33,491 nucleotides of DNA from Candidatus Cloacimonadota bacterium (GTDB lineage Bacteria; Cloacimonadota; Cloacimonadia; Cloacimonadales; WRIO01), in NCBI GenBank assembly GCA_029553545.1, contig JAKPKU010000149.1:1-33491 (forward strand), written 5' to 3'. Within the stretch, counting starts at the first letter, position 1, and each line of letters begins with the position of its first letter. Made by a program: the position numbers and the translations under genes. The notes beneath the pieces were generated by a model. It did no database searches. It was not told the DNA's origin and saw only the letters and a list, made by a program, of their open reading frames with translations. Of this stretch, positions 30,829 to 33,491 are shown in pieces.

Positions 30829-32733
30829 CTAATTTTTATTTATTTCTAATTTTTTATTCTTTTTTAGATAGATCATAATTGCCTGTGCATCAGTATAATT
30901 CACGCCAGGCACACGCACAGCTTGCCCCAATGAGACAGGCTGAATCTTGTTTAATTTCTCGCGTGCTTCAATGGCAACGCCCTCAATTTGTAGATAGTCA
31001 ATCTCATGACTAATCTTAAAGTTTTCTAAATAGGCAAACTTCTCAATATCCTCTTGCTGACGCTTTAAATAGCCTTCATATTTGCAATTGATACTGATTT
31101 TATCTTCAATGCTCTTGGTAATATCTGCTGGCTTTTGATAACCAAACTTTTCCAAATCTTGATACTCAATCTCTGGTCTCTTTAAAAGCGTATAAAGCCG
31201 CTGTGGTTGTGATAAATCTGGGTGTTGATGTGAGTTTGTTTGCTTTAAAAACTCTGTCTCACGTGCCACAATCTCTCCTTGCTTCAAAAACCTCTGCCAC
31301 TTGACATCAGAGACCAAGCCCAACTCATAACCAATCGGCATCAAACGCTCATCTGCATTATCTTGCCGCAGTGAAAGACGATGCTCAGCACGTGAAGTAA
31401 AGAGGCGATAAGGCTCATTGGTACCTTTGGTGACCAGATCATCGATCAATACGCCAAGATAAGACTGCGACCGATCAAAGACATACATCTCTTTATTATC
31501 CAGGGCTCGCACAGCATTAATCCCTGCACATATACCCTGAGCAGCAGCCTCTTCATAACCAGAAGTGCCATTGATTTGCCCTGCCAAATATAGCCCGCTC
31601 ACCCGCTTGGTTTCCATGCTCGGCAATAATTCATCTGGCACAATATAATCATACTCAATAGCATAAGCATAGCGCATGATTTTTGCCTTTTCTAAAGCTG
31701 GCACGCTGCGTATCACCTGCTCTTGAATATGTGCTGGCAAACTATTGGAAATGCCATTTACATATGCCTCAACAGTATGCAAACCCTCTGGCTCAATAAA
31801 AACATGGTGCTGATCTTTATCTGCAAACTTAACAATCTTATCCTCAACCGATGGGCAGTAGCGCGGACCAATTCCCTCAATAAAGCCACCATATAGTGAA
31901 GAGAGCTTTAGATTATCACGGATTATTTGATGCGTAACAGACGTCGTATGAGTGATATAGCAAGAGATCTTATTTTGTAAACTTAGGTCTGAGAAAAAGG
32001 AAAAGCCCTGAGGATCATCATCACCAGCTTGAGTTTCCAACTTATTAAAATCAACTGTTCGTAAGTCAATGCGCGGCGGTGTACCCGTCTTGAAGCGTGC
32101 AAGCTGAAAGCCGAGCTTTATCAAGCTATTACTCATATAATCATCTGCAGGTTCACCAGAACGCCCACCCGCATAGGAGACATTGCCCACATGGATCTTA
32201 CCCTTGAGGAACGTACCATTGCAGAGAATAACTTTTGCAGCAAAATACTCTTTACCCAAGATAGAGCGCACACCCTTGACAACAAGTCTCTCATTTTCAT
32301 ACTCTGTGATCAAGTCAACAATCATATCTTCGATCAATTCAAGATTATCTTGTTTCTCGACGATATTACGAATCTCCAATGAATATGCTTGGCGATCATT
32401 CTGTGTACGTGGTGCCCAGACAGCGGGTCCCTTCTTTTTATTAAGCATGCGGAAGTGGATACCTGTCAGATCTGCTACATAGCCTATCACCCCGCCCAAA
32501 GCGTCTATTTCACGCGCCAGATGCCCCTTTGCAGGACCTCCAATACTTGGATTGCATGAAAGCCTACCCACTGCCTCGAGCTTGATGGTGAAAAGTGCTG
32601 TTTTTGCTCCTATTTTTGCAGTAGCCATAGCTGCTTCAATTCCAGCATTACCCGCACCAACTACGATAATATCATAGTTTTGTGTGCTGTTTTTGCTGAC
32701 AATTGAAATGCCCTTTTCTTGACTACCTTTCAT
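30829..32733 (-). CDS. mnmG: tRNA uridine-5-carboxymethylaminomethyl modification enzyme MnmG (GidA)
   Basis: MnmG, with MnmE, installs the cmnm5 group on wobble U34 of certain tRNAs using FAD and methylene-THF. I place the start at the ATG at 32733 (MKGSQEKG), which has GGAG 5 bases upstream. The ORF-track start at 32814 adds 27 hydrophobic residues unlike the family and has no ribosome-binding site. The resulting 634 residues fit the usual 620-630. Motifs are GAGNAGIEAA (26-35), LSCNPSIGGPAKGHLAREIDALGG, GTPPRID and AGQINGTSGYEEAAAQG. It is the first gene of the operon with nrdJ, metF and guaA, so three of the four products use or feed folate, B12 or nucleotide metabolism. Confidence 0.96.
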   Translation of the reverse strand: MKGSQEKGISIVSKNSTQNYDIIVVGAGNAGIEAAMATAKIGAKTALFTIKLEAVGRLSCNPSIGGPAKGHLAREIDALGGVIGYVADLTGIHFRMLNKKKGPAVWAPRTQNDRQAYSLEIRNIVEKQDNLELIEDMIVDLITEYENERLVVKGVRSILGKEYFAAKVILCNGTFLKGKIHVGNVSYAGGRSGEPADDYMSNSLIKLGFQLARFKTGTPPRIDLRTVDFNKLETQAGDDDPQGFSFFSDLSLQNKISCYITHTTSVTHQIIRDNLKLSSLYGGFIEGIGPRYCPSVEDKIVKFADKDQHHVFIEPEGLHTVEAYVNGISNSLPAHIQEQVIRSVPALEKAKIMRYAYAIEYDYIVPDELLPSMETKRVSGLYLAGQINGTSGYEEAAAQGICAGINAVRALDNKEMYVFDRSQSYLGVLIDDLVTKGTNEPYRLFTSRAEHRLSLRQDNADERLMPIGYELGLVSDVKWQRFLKQGEIVARETEFLKQTNSHQHPDLSQPQRLYTLLKRPEIEYQDLEKFGYQKPADITKSIEDKISINCKYEGYLKRQQEDIEKFAYLENFKISHEIDYLQIEGVAIEAREKLNKIQPVSLGQAVRVPGVNYTDAQAIMIYLKKNKKLEINKN

Positions 32734-32756
32734 GCTAACTCCTTCATATAAATAAC

Positions 32757-32776
32757 AATAGGTACATTTACCTATT
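32757..32776. promoter_or_regulatory. Perfect palindrome in the mnmG leader
   Basis: AATAGGTA-CATT-TACCTATT is an 8-bp perfect inverted repeat with a 4-base centre, 24 bases upstream of the mnmG start. It could be an operator or a leader hairpin. The mnmG promoter is not clear: TTGACT near 32807-32812 on the minus strand is the best -35 candidate. Confidence 0.45.
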
Positions 32777-32950
32777 AAAACAATTAAAAAGTTTTGAGAT
32801 AAATAGTCAATCAAAAAGTTATTATTTTTTTATTCATAGAAAAATAATATACCCTTAAAAACTATTTTCAATAGCATATTAAAAATCTTAAAATTTACAT
32901 TTAAAATCATCATTTTCTTTTGAAATATACTGATTTGAGCAAGTAAATTT

Positions 32951-32971
32951 TGAGGCTGTTGCATACTAACC
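32951..32971 (+). repeat. Possible insertion-sequence end relic
   Basis: TTGAGGCTGTTGCATACTAA matches about 16 of 20 bases of the minus-strand sequence at 370-351. It also shares TGTTGCATAC with 25985-25994 next to guaA. It resembles an IS terminal repeat, but no transposase adjoins. Confidence 0.25.
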
Positions 32972-33015
32972 AAAATAGCTTATAAAAGAATAAAGCAGTA
33001 TCATAAATAAAAAAC

Positions 33016-33121
33016 AACACCCTCTATATATATAGGGCTTACAAAATGGGGTTTTTCGAAAACTATTTTCACCTAAATCAGCAGATGCCTACTACGAGCG
33101 GGTTTAGAGATGATTTTTTTT
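33016..33121 (+). repeat. 106-bp dispersed element, copy B
   Basis: This is the partner of 21518-21623 (95 of 106 bases identical, same orientation, ending in eight T). The potential short frame is also open here: ATG at 33046, 31 codons to TAG at 33139-33141, with a few residue changes relative to copy A. Flanks on both sides are unrelated between the copies, so the ends of the element are sharp. Confidence 0.75.
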
Positions 33122-33237
33122 GTAAGAACAATTATCATTAGCTGATCCAAATCAATTACCTTTCATCTCTTAATTCTCATATTTCAATATTCTTCGAGTC
33201 TGAAAACCAAGTTTGTGCATTAATCAACTCCCTCAAT

Positions 33238-33491
33238 TAGCCTTATTTGTATAACGACCACTGACTGCCTTCGATCAGCTAATAGATTCCATCACTCGAT
33301 TTCACGCAGTGAAATTACCTTTTCCCAAAACCTATCATTTACAATAATATAAATTTGTATATACAAATAGCCTTATTTGTATAACGACCACTGGCTGCCC
33401 TCGAGTACATAAACAAGATTCCATAACTCGATTTCACGCAGTGAAATTACCTTTTCCCAAAAACCTATCATTTACAATAACATAGCTTTGT
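33238..33491 (+). repeat. Tandem repeat of about 130 bp containing a TACCT hairpin, running off the window
   Basis: Two units start at TAGCCTTATTTGTATAACGA (33238 and 33368). They are nearly identical except for a variable segment after CTGCC. Each carries ATTTCAC-GCA-GTGAAAT (33299-33315; 33431-33447) followed by TACCTTTTCCC. The arms are the same as in the first hairpin at 25834, with a GCA instead of a GAA loop. At the unit junction lie the palindrome ATTTGTATATACAAAT (33353-33368) and the 9-bp dyad ATACAAATA-GCCT-TATTTGTAT (33361-33382). No gene is visible. More units may follow beyond the window. Confidence 0.75.

Noticed and set aside
30819-30830. Cobalamin riboswitch before nrdJ
   Set aside because: There are only 10 bases between mnmG and nrdJ, and nothing B12-box-like was seen in the mnmG leader.
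32734-32814. 27-residue N-terminal extension of MnmG in the ORF track
   Set aside because: A ribosome-binding site supports the internal ATG at 32733. The extension is unlike the family and runs through the AATAGGTA palindrome of the leader.
1-33491. tRNA, rRNA or tmRNA genes
   Set aside because: No cloverleaf-like or rRNA-like conserved stretches were recognised by eye in any intergenic region. A tRNAscan or Infernal run would be decisive.
33238-33491. Integron attC array
   Set aside because: The units of about 130 bp hold no cassette ORF and lack the GTTRRRY-type core ends. They are near-identical tandem copies rather than sites between cassettes.

Overview
The window is an AT-rich stretch of a Gram-negative bacterial chromosome. 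The gene set is lipid A synthesis (lpxB plus a DUF374 acyltransferase), a TonB-dependent receptor with its ExbB/ExbD/TonB motor, a PorV-like outer-membrane protein, a large exported protein with a type IX-secretion-like C-terminus, and a B12-dependent class II ribonucleotide reductase. This points to an anaerobe of the Fibrobacteres-Chlorobi-Bacteroidetes group, possibly Cloacimonadota. That assignment is inference from gene content only.

Layout, nearly all on the minus strand. (1) 1-481: a mostly non-coding edge with two good promoters, a 33-codon remnant of a methyl-accepting chemotaxis protein, and the first codons of a gene leaving the window. (2) 5798-482: a tightly packed, partly overlapping operon trxB > ferritin-like protein > EnvC-like amidase activator > Sua5/LMW-phosphatase fusion > lpxB > DUF374 acyltransferase. 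(3) 15173-5862: TonB-dependent receptor > exbB > exbD > exbD > tonB > T9SS-like surface protein > PorV-like protein, ending at a strong terminator. This looks like one envelope unit for energised uptake or surface display. (4) 21244-15411: glyS > pta > aminotransferase > two small unknown genes > purM. (5) 21245-25997: an accessory island with a class II Fic protein (+), a Cys-rich membrane protein grown from a 60-bp tandem repeat, a zinc-ribbon membrane protein, and a 5'-truncated Schlafen/AlbA_2-type ATP-binding regulator. (6) 32733-25998: housekeeping operon mnmG > nrdJ > metF > guaA. (7) 32734-33491: non-coding, repeat-rich.

The most unusual content is the repeat system in and around region 5 and at the right edge. 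It includes arrays of short hairpins with different stem sequences but the same downstream word (TACCTAAC or TACCT) and often a GNA triloop, resembling REP/BIME elements. A 106-bp element occurs at 21518 and 33016 (about 90% identical, same orientation). A 17-bp inverted repeat brackets the island. A 14-bp direct repeat brackets the two-gene membrane-protein cassette. A 60-bp minisatellite is read through as protein. A four-copy TGCACT operator-like cluster precedes the Fic gene. No transposase, integrase, CRISPR array, rRNA or tRNA was recognised.
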